From the NCBI RefSeq assembly GCF_001667015.1, contig NZ_LZIS01000027.1, positions 1-64,000 of the forward strand: a DNA stretch of 64,000 bases, written 5' to 3'. Shown in pieces: positions 1-9,390 of this stretch; within the stretch, counting starts at the first letter, position 1; each line of letters starts with the position of its first letter. The notes beneath the pieces were generated by a model. The model did no database searches. It was not told the DNA's origin and was given only the letters and a program-made list of their open reading frames with translations. Origin of the DNA: Mycobacterium sp. E3198 (lineage in GTDB: Bacteria; Actinomycetota; Actinomycetes; Mycobacteriales; Mycobacteriaceae). A program made the translations under genes and the position numbers.

Positions 1-456
1 CTGTGCGCCGCGCCGGCGCGGGCCGACGACGTGCGGCTTCAGTGGCCGCTGCGCCCGCCCCCGGCCGTCGCCCGCGGATTCGACGCCCCGTCCCCCGACT
101 GGCATCCCGGCCATCGCGGCGTGGATCTGCCCGGCTCCCCAGGTCAGCCGGTCCATGCCGCGGGCGACGCGACCGTGGTGTTCGCCGGGGAGCTGGCCGG
201 GCGGCCCGTGGTGTCGCTGGCGCATCCCGGCGGCCTGCGCACCAGCTACGAGCCGGTGCGGGCGGCCGTGCGGCCGGGTCAGGCGGTGACGGCCGGGACG
301 GTGATCGGTTCGCTGCAGACGGGCCATGTCGGCTGCCGGGCCGCGGCCTGCCTGCACTGGGGGGCGATGTGGGGGCCGGCGTCGGGCGCCGACTACGTCG
401 ACCCGCTGGGGCTGTTGAACGCGACGCCGATCCGGCTCAAGCCGCTCACCGGCTAG
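1..456 (+). CDS. M23-family (LytM-like) peptidase, 5' end outside window
   Basis: The reading frame is already open at base 1, and the first residues (an Ala-rich stretch ending APARADD) look like the end of a secretion signal, so the start lies upstream. The rest is one M23 domain. A HxGxD-type zinc motif (HRGVD) lies near the front and a LAHPGGLRTSY segment in the middle, followed by a terminal LHWG motif. The usual HxH pair near the end reads C-x-H, so a residue that is normally a catalytic His is Cys. It corresponds to Rv2891, a probable exported cell-wall hydrolase. It converges on xerC with only 6 bp between the stop codons; the PPE gene and Rv2893 found here in M. tuberculosis are absent. 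Confidence 0.85.
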   Translation: MCAAPARADDVRLQWPLRPPPAVARGFDAPSPDWHPGHRGVDLPGSPGQPVHAAGDATVVFAGELAGRPVVSLAHPGGLRTSYEPVRAAVRPGQAVTAGTVIGSLQTGHVGCRAAACLHWGAMWGPASGADYVDPLGLLNATPIRLKPLTG

Positions 457-462
457 CGCGAA

Positions 463-1353
463 TCAGGCGCGCGGGTGGGCCTGGTCGTGCACCGCCCGCA
501 GCCGCGACACCGCGACGTGGGTGTACAGCTGCGTGGTGGCCAGGCTGGAATGCCCGAGCAGCTCCTGGACGACCCGCAGGTCGGCCCCGCCCTCGAGCAG
601 GTGCGTAGCCGCGCTGTGCCGCAGCCCGTGCGGCCCCATGTCCGGCGCGCCGTCCACCGCCCCGACGGTCTGGTGCACGACGGTGCGGGCCTGGCGCACG
701 TCGAGCCGCCGGCCGCGCGCGCCCAGCAGCAGCGCCGGCCCGGAGTCCGCGGTCGCCAGGGCGGGACGCCCGTCGGCGAGCCAGGCGCGCAGCGCCTCGG
801 CGGCGGGGATCCCGAACGGCACGGTGCGTTCCTTGTTGCCCTTGCCGAGGACCCGGACCAGCCGATGGTGGGCGTCCACGTCGTCGACGTCCAGGCCGCA
901 CAGCTCGCTGACCCGGATGCCGGTGGCGTACAGCAGCTCGACGATCAGCCGGTCCCGCAACGCCAGCGGATCGCCTTGCTGCGCACCGGATTTGGCGGCG
1001 GCCATCGCGTCGAGCGCCTGATCCTGGCGCAGCACCGACGGCAGGGTGCGGTGCGCCTTGGGCACCTGCAGCCGCGCGGCCGGATCCGCCGCGAGCAGGC
1101 CGCGCCGCGCCGCCCACGCGGTGAACGCCTTGATCGCCGAGGTGCGGCGGGCCAAGGTGGTGCGGGCCGCCCCGGCCCCGGCGGCCGCGCCCAGCCACGC
1201 CCGCAGCACCGGCAGGCTCAGCGCGTCCAGGCCGCGGCCGTCGAGGAACGCGAACAGCGAACGCACGTCGCCCAGGTACGCGCGGCGGGTGTGCGCCGAG
1301 CGGCCGCATTGCAGGTCCAGGTACTGGTCGAACTCGTCGAGGATCGCCTCCAC
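463..1353 (-). CDS. xerC: Tyrosine recombinase XerC
   Basis: A 296-residue tyrosine recombinase that, with XerD, resolves chromosome dimers at dif. The N-terminal SAM-like DNA-binding domain spans about 1-95. The catalytic domain carries the full set R147 (TGIRVSEL), K171, H242-R245 (HGLRH), H268 (LLGH) and nucleophile Y277. The GTG start at 1353 gives the family length (M. tuberculosis about 297) and begins [12 protein letters not shown]; the longer open frame upstream runs antisense through the next gene. It is last in a leftward run with viuB and the lactate monooxygenase, 32 bp after the latter. Confidence 0.97.
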   Translation of the reverse strand: MEAILDEFDQYLDLQCGRSAHTRRAYLGDVRSLFAFLDGRGLDALSLPVLRAWLGAAAGAGAARTTLARRTSAIKAFTAWAARRGLLAADPAARLQVPKAHRTLPSVLRQDQALDAMAAAKSGAQQGDPLALRDRLIVELLYATGIRVSELCGLDVDDVDAHHRLVRVLGKGNKERTVPFGIPAAEALRAWLADGRPALATADSGPALLLGARGRRLDVRQARTVVHQTVGAVDGAPDMGPHGLRHSAATHLLEGGADLRVVQELLGHSSLATTQLYTHVAVSRLRAVHDQAHPRA

Positions 1354-1385
1354 GCCTTTACGTTCGCAGGCGCCGGGGCTGGGGC

Positions 1386-2561
1386 TCAGGTGACGCGCCG
1401 GAGCGTGTCCGGGGTGAGATCTTTGCGCGTGGGATATCCGTCGACCGCCATGATCAGGTCGGCCTCGGCGAGGATCGCCCGCAGCACGTGCACGATGCCG
1501 TCGACGCCGCCGAGGGCCAGCCCGTACGCGTACGGGCGGCCGATCCCGACCGCCGTCGCGCCCAGCGCGAGCGCCTTGATGACGTCGGCGCCGCTGCGGA
1601 CGCCCGAGTCGAACAGCACCGGAAGCCCGGCGGCGGCCTCCACCACCCCGGGCAGGCAGTCGATCGCGGGCAGGCCGCCGTTGGCCTGCCGGCCGCCGTG
1701 GTTGGAGCAGTAGATGCCGTCGACGCCGCCGTCCTTGGCGCGCCGCGCGTCGTCGGGATGGCAGATCCCCTTCACCAGCAGCGGCAGGTCGGTCAGCGAG
1801 CGCAGCCAGGGCAGGTCGTCCCACGTCAAGGGGTTTCCGAAGACCTGTATCCAGCGCAGCGTGGCGCCCTGCGGGTCCTCTTCGGGCGGCCGGGCCAGGC
1901 CGGCGCGGAAGACCGGGTCGCTGGTGTAGTTGGCCAGGCAGTGCCCGCGCAGCTGGGGGAAGTTCGACGTGCCCAGGTCGCGGGGCCGCCACCCGGTGAC
2001 CCACGTGTCGAGGGTGACGACGATGCCCTTGAAGCCGGCGGTCTCGGCGCGCTGCACGAGGCTGGCGGCCAGCTCGCGGTCGGTCGGTGTGTACAGCTGG
2101 AAGAGGCCGGGCGTGTCGCCGAGGGCGGCGGCGACGTCCTCCATCGGGTCGACCGTCAGGGTGGAGGCCACCATCGGCACGCCGGTGCGCGCGGCCGCGC
2201 GGGCGGTGGCCAGGTCGCCGTGGCCGTCCTGGGCGCACAGGCCGATGACCCCGATGGGCGCCATGAAGAGGGGCGACGGCAGGGTCATGCCGAACAGCTC
2301 GACGGACAGGTCGCGCTGGGCGGCGCCCACGAACATGCGCGGGATGAGACCCCAGCCCTCGAAGGCGGTGCAGTTGGCCCGCTGCGTGCGCTCGTCGCCG
2401 GCCCCGCCCGCGACGTAGGACCAGACCGAGGGCGGCAACGCGGTGGTGGCCTTGGCCTCCAGTTCGGCGAAGGCCATCGGCAGCGGCGGCACCACTCCGG
2501 CCAGGCCCTGCAGGTAGATCTCGTTCTGGTAGTCCCCGAAGTGCGCCCTGAATTGAGTCAT
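1386..2561 (-). CDS. Lactate 2-monooxygenase-like FMN enzyme
   Basis: A 391-residue FMN-dependent alpha-hydroxy-acid enzyme. It matches the M. smegmatis lactate 2-monooxygenase pattern over the whole length: N-terminal [28 protein letters not shown], the APIGV loop (G104, the position where oxidases carry Ala) and the FMN/active-site [14 protein letters not shown] segment. The family reaction is L-lactate plus O2 to acetate, CO2 and water, in the cytosol. The C-terminal half keeps the [10 protein letters not shown] and GIGRPYAYG phosphate-binding loops. It starts 3 bp after the viuB stop, so it is probably co-transcribed. As I recall it is absent from this place in M. tuberculosis. A related 2-hydroxyacid substrate is possible. 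Confidence 0.88.
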   Translation of the reverse strand: MTQFRAHFGDYQNEIYLQGLAGVVPPLPMAFAELEAKATTALPPSVWSYVAGGAGDERTQRANCTAFEGWGLIPRMFVGAAQRDLSVELFGMTLPSPLFMAPIGVIGLCAQDGHGDLATARAAARTGVPMVASTLTVDPMEDVAAALGDTPGLFQLYTPTDRELAASLVQRAETAGFKGIVVTLDTWVTGWRPRDLGTSNFPQLRGHCLANYTSDPVFRAGLARPPEEDPQGATLRWIQVFGNPLTWDDLPWLRSLTDLPLLVKGICHPDDARRAKDGGVDGIYCSNHGGRQANGGLPAIDCLPGVVEAAAGLPVLFDSGVRSGADVIKALALGATAVGIGRPYAYGLALGGVDGIVHVLRAILAEADLIMAVDGYPTRKDLTPDTLRRVT

Positions 2562-2564
2562 GTC

Positions 2565-3413
2565 CTAGGCGCCCGACTCCGCCTCGGCCAGCTCCCTCTT
2601 CCACTGCCGGAACGTTTCCTCGGTGCGGCCACGCCGCCAGTAACCCGAGATCGACGACGCCCAGTTCGCGTCCACGCCACGCTCTTTGCGGATGTAGGGG
2701 CGCAAGTTGTGCATGACGGTTTGCGCCTCGCCGTGGATGAACACGTGCACCTGCCCCGGCAGCCACAGCGCGGTGGTGACCGCTTCGATGAGCGGCGCGA
2801 AATCACCGGCGCGGTCCTCGGGCACCAGGTCGGCGCGGCCGCCGCGGTAGACCCAGCTCACCTCGACGTTCTCCGGCGCGGTCAGCGGGATCTCGTCTTC
2901 GGGGCCGCCGACCTCGAGGAAAGCCTTGCCGACGGCGTTGGGGGGCAACGCTTCCAGCGCCACGGCGATGGCCGGGAGCGCCGACTCGTCGCCGGCCAGC
3001 AGGTGCCAGTCGGCGGCCGGGTCGGGGGTGTAGGCCCCACCGGGACCCATCAGGTAGATCGGCTGACCGGGTTGGGCCGACGCCGCCCACGCGCCCGCGA
3101 TCCCATGCTCGCCGTGCACCACGATGTCCAGGGTCAGCTGGCGGGCCGCGGCGTCGACGCCGCGGACGGTCATGGTCCGCACCGACGGCATCTTCTCGGG
3201 CGGCACCTCGTTGAAGCTGTCCAGCGTCAGCGGCTGCGGCAGCCCGGCCACGTCGACGTCCTCGGCCACGAATGCCAGCTTGACGTAGGAGTCGGTGAAC
3301 TTGCTGGGCGTGAAGGTGTCGAAGTGACTGCTGCCGAGCACCACCCGAACCATGTGCTGGGTGAGTTGCTCGGTGCGGACAACTTCGAAGCTTTGCAGAG
3401 GTCGACCCGCCAC
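2565..3413 (-). CDS. viuB: Siderophore-interacting FAD/NAD(P)H reductase (ViuB-type)
   Basis: A 282-residue siderophore-interacting protein, Rv2895c ortholog. The front half is a FAD-binding barrel with RTMTVR at 79-84 (the RxYTxR flavin motif). The second half carries the NAD(P)H-binding segment with the [12 protein letters not shown] signature. Family members reduce ferric siderophore complexes in the cytoplasm to release iron. The GTG start at 3413 has a strong AGGAGG-like ribosome site 4 bases upstream and matches the known length. It is first gene of the leftward group viuB-lactate monooxygenase-xerC; dprA ends 33 bp upstream. Confidence 0.94.
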   Translation of the reverse strand: MAGRPLQSFEVVRTEQLTQHMVRVVLGSSHFDTFTPSKFTDSYVKLAFVAEDVDVAGLPQPLTLDSFNEVPPEKMPSVRTMTVRGVDAAARQLTLDIVVHGEHGIAGAWAASAQPGQPIYLMGPGGAYTPDPAADWHLLAGDESALPAIAVALEALPPNAVGKAFLEVGGPEDEIPLTAPENVEVSWVYRGGRADLVPEDRAGDFAPLIEAVTTALWLPGQVHVFIHGEAQTVMHNLRPYIRKERGVDANWASSISGYWRRGRTEETFRQWKRELAEAESGA

Positions 3414-3445
3414 TTGTCCTCCTGTCCAGACCCGACCCCCGTCGA

Positions 3446-4597
3446 CTATACGAGTCGCGTCGTTGCGGCACGGGCCGCGCGGGCGCGGACGATCCGCCAC
3501 CGCCCGTCGTCGCGCCGCGCCAGCCCGGCCAGCTCGAGGATCGCCAGCGGCCCGAGCACCCGCTCGGGCGGCAGGGCCGACGCGACGGCGATCTCGTCGA
3601 CCGTGGCGGCGCCGCGGCCGGGTAGCGCCTCGTACACCCTGCGTTCGACGTCGCCCAGCCCGTCGAGCGCCGTGCTGGGGCGCGGTTGTTCGGGTGCCAG
3701 CTCGCCGATGCGGCCGACCAGCTCGACAACGTCGTCGGCGCGGGTGACCAGTTGCGCGCCGTCGCGCAGCAGCGCGTGACAGCCCGCCGAGGCCGACGAG
3801 GTCACGGGTCCCGGCACCGCGGCCACCACCCGGCCCAGCGCCCGCGCCCAGGCCGCGGTGTTCGCGGCGCCGCTGCGCAGGCCGGCCTCCACCACCACGG
3901 CCGCCCCCGCGACCGCGGCGACCAGGCGGTTGCGGGTGAGAAACCGGTGCCGGGCCGGGCGGATACCCGGCGGGTATTCGGTGAACACCAGCCCTTGCTG
4001 GCCGATTCGATGCAGCAACCCGGAATGACCCGCCGGATAAGGGATGTCGAGTCCGCCGGCGAGCACCGCGACGGTCAGGCCGTCGCAGATCAGCGCGGAG
4101 CGGTGGGCCGCGCCGTCGATGCCATACGCGCCGCCGGAGACCACCGCGACGTCGCGTTCGACCAGCCCGGCGGCCAGGTCGGCGGCCACCTGCTCGCCGT
4201 AGGCCGTCGACGCCCGCGTTCCGACCACCGCGGCCGCGCGCTGGGTCACCTCGTCGAGGCGCGCCGGCCCCATCGCCCACAACACCATCGGCGGCCCGCC
4301 GCGCGCCCTGACCTCCGCACTTCCGAACGCGGCGAACGCGAGCAGCGGCCACTCGTCGCAGTCGGGTGTGATCAGTCGCCCCTCACGCGCGGCGAGCAAC
4401 GCGAGATCCGCCGCGGCGCGGTCCATTTCGCGCCTGGCCTCGGTGTGCCGGGCCAGGTCGTCGTCGACCGACCCGCGCCGAACCCGCTCGGCGGCCTCCA
4501 CCGGGCCCACGCGTCGCACCAGCGCGGCCAGTTGCGCGCAGGGCGGTTCGGCCACCCGGGACAGGTACGCCCACGCCAGCGACACCGGATCGCTCAT
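3446..4597 (-). CDS. dprA: DNA processing protein DprA
   Basis: A 383-residue DprA/Smf protein, which loads RecA onto incoming single-stranded DNA during transformation in competent bacteria; its role in mycobacteria is unsettled. The Rossmann-like domain shows AAVVGTRAS (122-130) and SGGAYGIDGAAH (154-165), where the classical motif has ARGID, then AVLAGGLDIPYP. The C-terminal winged helix (about 310-375) is present. Its ATG overlaps the TGA of comM by 4 bp (ATGA), so the two are translationally coupled. The same yraN-comM-dprA order occurs in M. tuberculosis. Confidence 0.95.
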   Translation of the reverse strand: MSDPVSLAWAYLSRVAEPPCAQLAALVRRVGPVEAAERVRRGSVDDDLARHTEARREMDRAAADLALLAAREGRLITPDCDEWPLLAFAAFGSAEVRARGGPPMVLWAMGPARLDEVTQRAAAVVGTRASTAYGEQVAADLAAGLVERDVAVVSGGAYGIDGAAHRSALICDGLTVAVLAGGLDIPYPAGHSGLLHRIGQQGLVFTEYPPGIRPARHRFLTRNRLVAAVAGAAVVVEAGLRSGAANTAAWARALGRVVAAVPGPVTSSASAGCHALLRDGAQLVTRADDVVELVGRIGELAPEQPRPSTALDGLGDVERRVYEALPGRGAATVDEIAVASALPPERVLGPLAILELAGLARRDDGRWRIVRARAARAATTRLV

Positions 4598-6105
4598 CGC
4601 CGCACCCCCGGCTGCCGGAAGCTGAGCGCGGCGGCGACGTCGTCGAGGCCGGGCGAGACCCGGCCGGCCAAATCGGCCAGGCTCCACGCGACCCGCAGCG
4701 TGCGGTCGAGGCCTCGGATGCTGAGCAACCCGCTGTCCAGCGCCCTGCGCAACGGGTCCATCGCGGCGTTGCCGGGGCGAAACTTTCGCCGCAGCAGGGT
4801 CCCGCTGACTTCGGCGTTGGTGCGGAAACCGTGTGGTTTCCAGCGTTCGGCGGCCGCATCGCGGGCCGCCGCCACCCGCCGGCGAACCTGCGCCGTCGAC
4901 TCGCCGTCGGTGACCGAGATGGCCCCGGCGCGCACCGCATTCATCTGCACCCGCAGGTCGACGCGGTCCATCAGGGGCCCGGACAGCTTGCCCAGGTAGC
5001 GGCGTTTCGCCGCCGCGGCGCAGACGCAGTCCTGCGGGTCGGCGGGCGCGCACGGGCACGGGTTGGCGGCCAGCACCAGCTGAAAGCGGGCCGGGTAGCG
5101 GGCCACCCCGTCGCGGCGGGCGAGGCGAATTTCCCCGTCCTCCAACGGGGTTCGCAACGCTTCCAGCGCGCTGACGCCGATCTCGGCGCATTCGTCCAGG
5201 AACAGCACCCCGCGATGCGCCCGGCTGATGGCGCCCGGCCGCGCCATCCCCGATCCCCCGCCGACGAGGGCCGCGACGGTGGAGCTGTGGTGCGGTGCCA
5301 CGAACGGCGCCCGGGTGATCAGCGGCGTCTCCGGCGACAGCAGCCCGGCCACCGAGTGAATCGCGGTGACCTCCAGGGACTCGCTTTCCGACAGCGGGGG
5401 CAACAGCCCCGGAAGCCGTTGCGCCAGCATCGTTTTGCCGACGCCCGGCGGTCCCGTCAGCATGAGGTGATGCGCGCCGGCGGCGGCGACCTCGACCGCG
5501 AACCGCGCCTGCGCCTGCCCGACCACGTCGGCCAGATCCGCCGTCGGCTCGGGGTCGGTGGCCGCCGCGCCGGTCCGGGGGTCCAGGCCGCCGGAACCGG
5601 CGAGCCAGCGCTTCAGTTGCCGCAGCGTGCGCACGCCCCAGACGTCGATCCCGTCGATCAGGCTGGCCTCGGCCAAATTGTCCACCGGGACGACGGCGGC
5701 GGGCCAGCCGTCGCGTTTGGCGGCCAGCACGGCGGGCAGCACCCCGCGCACCGGGCGCACCCGGCCGTCCAGCGACAACTCGCCCAGCAGCACCGTCTTC
5801 TCCAGCCGCTCCCACGGCTGCTTGCGCTGCGCCGACAGCACCGCGGCGGCCAGGGCGATGTCGTAGACGGATCCCATCTTCGGCAGTGTCGCCGGGGACA
5901 GCGCGAGGATGAGCCGGGACTGCGGCCAGTCGTCGCCGCAGTTGGTGACCGCCGCGCGGACCCGGTCGCGCGACTCCTGCAGGGCGGCGTCGGGCAGGCC
6001 CACCAGGTGTACGCCCGGCAGTCCGGAGCTGATGTCGGCCTCGATTTCCACTGTCGCGCCGTCCAATCCGCGCACCGCGACCGAGAACGCCCGCCCCAGC
6101 GCCAT
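4594..6105 (-). CDS. comM: YifB/ComM-family Mg-chelatase-like AAA ATPase
   Basis: A 503-residue ComM-type protein with the family length of Rv2897c. The N-terminal domain (1-170, LonC-like) is followed by the AAA+ core with Walker A GPPGVGKT at 218-225 and Walker B VLFLDEC near 305. A Cys-rich NPCPC...CVC insert lies near 360 and a C-terminal Mg-chelatase domain follows. ComM proteins are helicases acting on branched recombination intermediates. Start and stop overlap both neighbours (TGATG with yraN, ATGA with dprA), marking one operon for DNA uptake or recombination functions. Confidence 0.95.
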   Translation of the reverse strand: MALGRAFSVAVRGLDGATVEIEADISSGLPGVHLVGLPDAALQESRDRVRAAVTNCGDDWPQSRLILALSPATLPKMGSVYDIALAAAVLSAQRKQPWERLEKTVLLGELSLDGRVRPVRGVLPAVLAAKRDGWPAAVVPVDNLAEASLIDGIDVWGVRTLRQLKRWLAGSGGLDPRTGAAATDPEPTADLADVVGQAQARFAVEVAAAGAHHLMLTGPPGVGKTMLAQRLPGLLPPLSESESLEVTAIHSVAGLLSPETPLITRAPFVAPHHSSTVAALVGGGSGMARPGAISRAHRGVLFLDECAEIGVSALEALRTPLEDGEIRLARRDGVARYPARFQLVLAANPCPCAPADPQDCVCAAAAKRRYLGKLSGPLMDRVDLRVQMNAVRAGAISVTDGESTAQVRRRVAAARDAAAERWKPHGFRTNAEVSGTLLRRKFRPGNAAMDPLRRALDSGLLSIRGLDRTLRVAWSLADLAGRVSPGLDDVAAALSFRQPGVRR

Positions 6106-6482
6106 CAGCCGATCCCCCGCAGGTGGGTCAGCTCCGGGGTGCGGCGGCGCCCGACCCGCACGCCGATCACATCGATGCGCAGCGCCGCCCACCGGGCGTC
6201 CTGCCCGGCCAGCCACAGCCCGGCCAGCCGGCGCAACCGCCAGACCTTGCGCGGGGTCACCGCGTGCGCCAGCCCGCCGTAGCCGTCGCCGGTGCGGGTC
6301 TTGACCTCGACGAACACAACGGTGCCGGTGGCGTCGTCGGCGGCGATCACGTCGAGTTCGCCGTAGCGGCAGCGCCAGTTGCGGCCCAGGATCCGCAGCC
6401 CCAGACGGGTCAGGTGATCCACGGCGAGCGCCTCGCCCATCGCGCCCAGCTGGGCCCGGGTCATGCTCTGTTCGGTCGTCAT
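6105..6482 (-). CDS. UPF0102 (YraN) nuclease-fold protein
   Basis: A 125-residue YraN family protein, Rv2898c ortholog. It has the restriction-endonuclease-like core: RYGELDVIA (E42, D44) and FVEVKTR (E59, K61), the PD-(D/E)xK pattern. The family's function is not established; the fold and neighbours (comM, dprA) suggest DNA handling. The ATG at 6482 was chosen over an in-frame start 30 bases upstream because MTTxxxMTRxQLGAMGE is the conserved beginning. Its TGA shares one base with the comM start. Confidence 0.92.
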   Translation of the reverse strand: MTTEQSMTRAQLGAMGEALAVDHLTRLGLRILGRNWRCRYGELDVIAADDATGTVVFVEVKTRTGDGYGGLAHAVTPRKVWRLRRLAGLWLAGQDARWAALRIDVIGVRVGRRRTPELTHLRGIG

Positions 6483-6585
6483 GGCGGCCACGGTGCCCGG
6501 CGATCCCGACACGGCGTGCGGCCGTCGGGGCCGAACGGCGACGGAAACGACCGGTTATCCCCAGTCGGGCGGCCGTCCACAGCGA

Positions 6586-7407
6586 CTACGTGATGCGGTC
6601 CGCCCTGGTGTAGACGTTCATCGAGTCCTCCCGCAGGAAGGCCACCAGCGTCAGCCCGGCGTCCTCGGCCAGCGAGACGGCCAGCGACGACGGCGCCGAC
6701 ACCGCGGCCAGCACGGGAACACCCGCCATCACGGCCTTCTGCGTCAGCTCGAACGACGCCCGCCCGCTGACCAACAGCACCGCGCCGGAAAGCGGCACCC
6801 GCTCACGTTCGAGCGCCCAGCCGATCACCTTGTCCACCGCGTTGTGCCTGCCGATGTCCTCGCGCACCACCAGCGCCGTGCCGTCGACGCCGAACAGCGC
6901 CGCGGCGTGCAGCCCCCCGGTGCTGTCGAAAACCTTTTGCGCGGAACGAAGTCGGCCGGGCATGACCTTCAGCGTGGCCGCGGCGACCTTCGCCGGATCC
7001 GCGCCCGGCGAGAAGCGGCTGGTCGACCGTACCGCCTCCAGCGAGGCCTTGCCGCACACCCCGCACGACGAGGTGGTGTAGAAGTTGCGGGTGACGTCCA
7101 GCCCGGGCGGCTCGACCCCGGCAGCCAGGGTCACGTCCACGACGTTGTAGGTGTTGGCGCCATCCTCGCCGCGACCGCCGCAGTAGCGGATGGTCAGCAC
7201 GTCGTCGCGGCCGCCGATGACGCCCTCGGTCAGCAGAAAACCTTGCGCCAGTTCGAAATCCGAGCCAGGAGTGCGCATCGTCACCGTGACCGGCGCGCCG
7301 TTGACGCGGATCTCCAGTGGCTCCTCGACGGCCAGGGTTTCCGGTCGGGTGACGGCCCGATCGGCGGTGAGGTGATGCGCGCGCCGACGCGCGGTCACAT
7401 GGCTCAC
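6586..7407 (-). CDS. fdhD: Formate dehydrogenase accessory sulfurtransferase FdhD
   Basis: A 273-residue FdhD. It passes sulfur from a cysteine desulfurase to the molybdenum cofactor of formate dehydrogenase. The active cysteine pair is C115/C118 in [25 protein letters not shown] at the front and [15 protein letters not shown] in the middle are family signatures. The GTG at 7407 is used; another GTG lies 9 bases in. In M. tuberculosis the next gene upstream is fdhF; here that place is taken by an SDR gene 21 bp upstream, so the client enzyme is not in the window. Confidence 0.95.
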   Translation of the reverse strand: MSHVTARRRAHHLTADRAVTRPETLAVEEPLEIRVNGAPVTVTMRTPGSDFELAQGFLLTEGVIGGRDDVLTIRYCGGRGEDGANTYNVVDVTLAAGVEPPGLDVTRNFYTTSSCGVCGKASLEAVRSTSRFSPGADPAKVAAATLKVMPGRLRSAQKVFDSTGGLHAAALFGVDGTALVVREDIGRHNAVDKVIGWALERERVPLSGAVLLVSGRASFELTQKAVMAGVPVLAAVSAPSSLAVSLAEDAGLTLVAFLREDSMNVYTRADRIT

Positions 7408-7428
7408 CGGCGCCGCAACCTCATGCGA

Positions 7429-8409
7429 TCAAGCTACATCGGCCAGCGCCGCCAGCGTCTCGTGCGCCGAATGAACCGGCCGCCAGCCCAGCTGGGTCCG
7501 CGCCTTGGTGGTGTCCATCACCACCGACGTCCGCGCGACGTGCAGCCACTCCAGCATGGACGGGACGAACGGCACTCGCGAGATCGCCGCCGACGCGGCT
7601 GAGGCAGCCACGGCCGGGACCCGCACGGGCCGGCCGCCCAGCGCCTTGGCCACCTCCGACACCGTCACCACCCCGTCGCCGGCGATGTTGTACGCCCCGG
7701 GCGGCGCCGGTGCGGTCGCCGCCAGCGCGATCGCTTCGGCGACGTCGTCGTGGTGGACCAACTGCAGCGGAAAACCGGGGTCGGGCACCACCGGCTTCAG
7801 CATCGGGGCCACCTTGGAAATGGCGCGCACCGGGCCGGGCAGCTGATTCCACGGCATCGCGTCGGCCAGCGCGGTCGCCAGTGGCCCGGCGACGATGCAC
7901 GGCCGCAGGACGAACACCTCGAGCGACGAGCCCTTGGTGATGTCGGCCAGCAGCGCCTCACTCGCCGCCTTCTGCGCCGAGTAGTAGTGCTCGGCCGATC
8001 CCCGGGTGGGCACGTCCTCGGTGAGCGGGACCGGGTTGTCGGAGTGGTAGCCGTACGCCGCCACCGACGAGGTGTAGACCAGGCGCCGCGGCCGCTCGGC
8101 CGCGACGGTCGCCTCGAACACGTTGCGGGTGCCCTGCAGGTTGATGCGCGAGCTCTCTTCGCGGGAGCCCATGATGATGAACGCCAGGTGGACCACCACG
8201 TCGGCCTGCGCCACCAGCGCGTCGACCGCCTCGCGGTCGAGGATGTCGCCCCGCTGGTAGACGGTCTTCTGCCAGCCACACGAGACCGGGTCAAACGGCC
8301 GCCGCGCCATCCCGATGATGGTCTCCACCGCGGGATCACGCTCGAGCGCCGTCACCGCCGAAATACCGATTTCACCGGTCGGTCCGGTCACCGCCACGGT
8401 CAGCCCCAT
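7429..8409 (-). CDS. NAD-dependent epimerase/dehydratase (extended SDR)
   Basis: A 326-residue extended short-chain dehydrogenase. The Rossmann motif is TGPTGEIG near residue 8. VVHLAFIIMGS, YTSSVAAYG and the catalytic YYSAQK follow in order, and the substrate-binding half holds HHDDVAEAI. Family members act on nucleotide sugars or on sterol- or flavonol-like substrates; nothing here fixes the substrate. The ATG at 8409 begins MGLTVAVTGPTG; longer frames upstream lack similarity. It is 21 bp before fdhD and may share its transcript. It replaces fdhF relative to M. tuberculosis. Confidence 0.8.
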   Translation of the reverse strand: MGLTVAVTGPTGEIGISAVTALERDPAVETIIGMARRPFDPVSCGWQKTVYQRGDILDREAVDALVAQADVVVHLAFIIMGSREESSRINLQGTRNVFEATVAAERPRRLVYTSSVAAYGYHSDNPVPLTEDVPTRGSAEHYYSAQKAASEALLADITKGSSLEVFVLRPCIVAGPLATALADAMPWNQLPGPVRAISKVAPMLKPVVPDPGFPLQLVHHDDVAEAIALAATAPAPPGAYNIAGDGVVTVSEVAKALGGRPVRVPAVAASAASAAISRVPFVPSMLEWLHVARTSVVMDTTKARTQLGWRPVHSAHETLAALADVA

Positions 8410-8610
8410 TCGACATGACCTTCCCGCCCGCGGCGCTTCGAAAACCGCGAGTGACCAAAGTCGCAAGTCGATATCCTCGACGAGGGAGCGTGAGCAGCCA
8501 CGCTGCCCATGTGCCGAGCAACGGGCATACACCGTGTGGATCCCGTGTTGGCGACCGATAATCTACGGCGACTGCGGGTCAAACCTGCACCGGAGGAATG
8601 GGGACACGAC

Positions 8611-9381
8611 GTGGCAGACGACGCGAACGCCGTCGCGGACGGTCCGACGCCGGGCGGGGAGAAGGCCGACCCGGCGACCGTCTTCGCCGCCCTCGCCGAG
8701 ATCATCTATCAAGGCTCGGACGCCGCGGAGATGTACGCGGCCATCTGCATCGCCGCGACGCTGACCGTCCGCGGCTGTGACCACGCCAGCCTGATGGTGC
8801 GCGAGGGCGACCGCTACGTCACCGTCGGCGCGAGCGACCGCCTGGCGCACCAGATCGACGAGCTGGAGCGGCGCGCCGGAGACGGCCCCTGCATCGACGC
8901 CATCGAGGAGGAGACGCCCCAGATCGACACGGACCTGACGACGCCGTCGTTGTGGCCCAAGCTGGCCAAGGTCCTGGTCGACGAGACCCCGGTGCGGGGG
9001 GCCATGGGCTTCCGGCTGCTGGTCGAGAAGCGCAAGGGCGCCGCGCTGAACCTGTTCAGCGACACGCCCAATCTGTTCGACGCCGAGTCCGCCGGCCGGG
9101 CGGCGGTGCTGGCGGCGTTCGCCAGCGTGGCCATCAACGCGGTCGCCAAGGGCGAGGACGCGTCGAGCCTGCGGCGGGGGCTGCTGAGCAACCGCGAGAT
9201 CGGCAAGGCGGTCGGCATGCTGATGCTGCTGCACAACATGACCGAGGATCAGGCGTTCGACCTGCTGCGACGCCACTCGCAGGCGCTGAACATCAAGCTG
9301 GCCGACGTGGCCCGCGCGATCATCGACAATCGCGGCCAGCTGCCGTCCGACGGCGACAACAAACTCCCGCCCAACACCTAG
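8611..9381 (+). CDS. GAF-ANTAR antitermination regulator
   Basis: A 256-residue signalling protein. A GAF sensor domain spans about 25-180 and a C-terminal ANTAR RNA-binding domain about 186-241, with the family pattern REIGKAVGMLM, AFDLLRRHSQALNIKLADVA. ANTAR domains bind paired RNA hairpins and prevent transcription termination, so this should act on mRNA leaders in response to a ligand or partner read by the GAF domain. The GTG at 8611 is the only plausible start; GGAGGA lies 13 bases upstream, a somewhat long spacing. It is transcribed alone, convergent with the DUF2469 gene 9 bp away. Its RNA targets cannot be seen here. Confidence 0.85.
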   Translation: MADDANAVADGPTPGGEKADPATVFAALAEIIYQGSDAAEMYAAICIAATLTVRGCDHASLMVREGDRYVTVGASDRLAHQIDELERRAGDGPCIDAIEEETPQIDTDLTTPSLWPKLAKVLVDETPVRGAMGFRLLVEKRKGAALNLFSDTPNLFDAESAGRAAVLAAFASVAINAVAKGEDASSLRRGLLSNREIGKAVGMLMLLHNMTEDQAFDLLRRHSQALNIKLADVARAIIDNRGQLPSDGDNKLPPNT

Positions 9382-9390
9382 GCGCTCGCG

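Noticed and set aside
1488-3779. Very long open frames opposite real genes (for example 763 codons at 1488-3779 and 1203 codons at 32996-36607)
   Set aside because: They lie antisense to conserved genes, are Arg/Ala/Pro/Gly-rich low-complexity text and have no domains; high GC makes stop codons rare in shadow frames.
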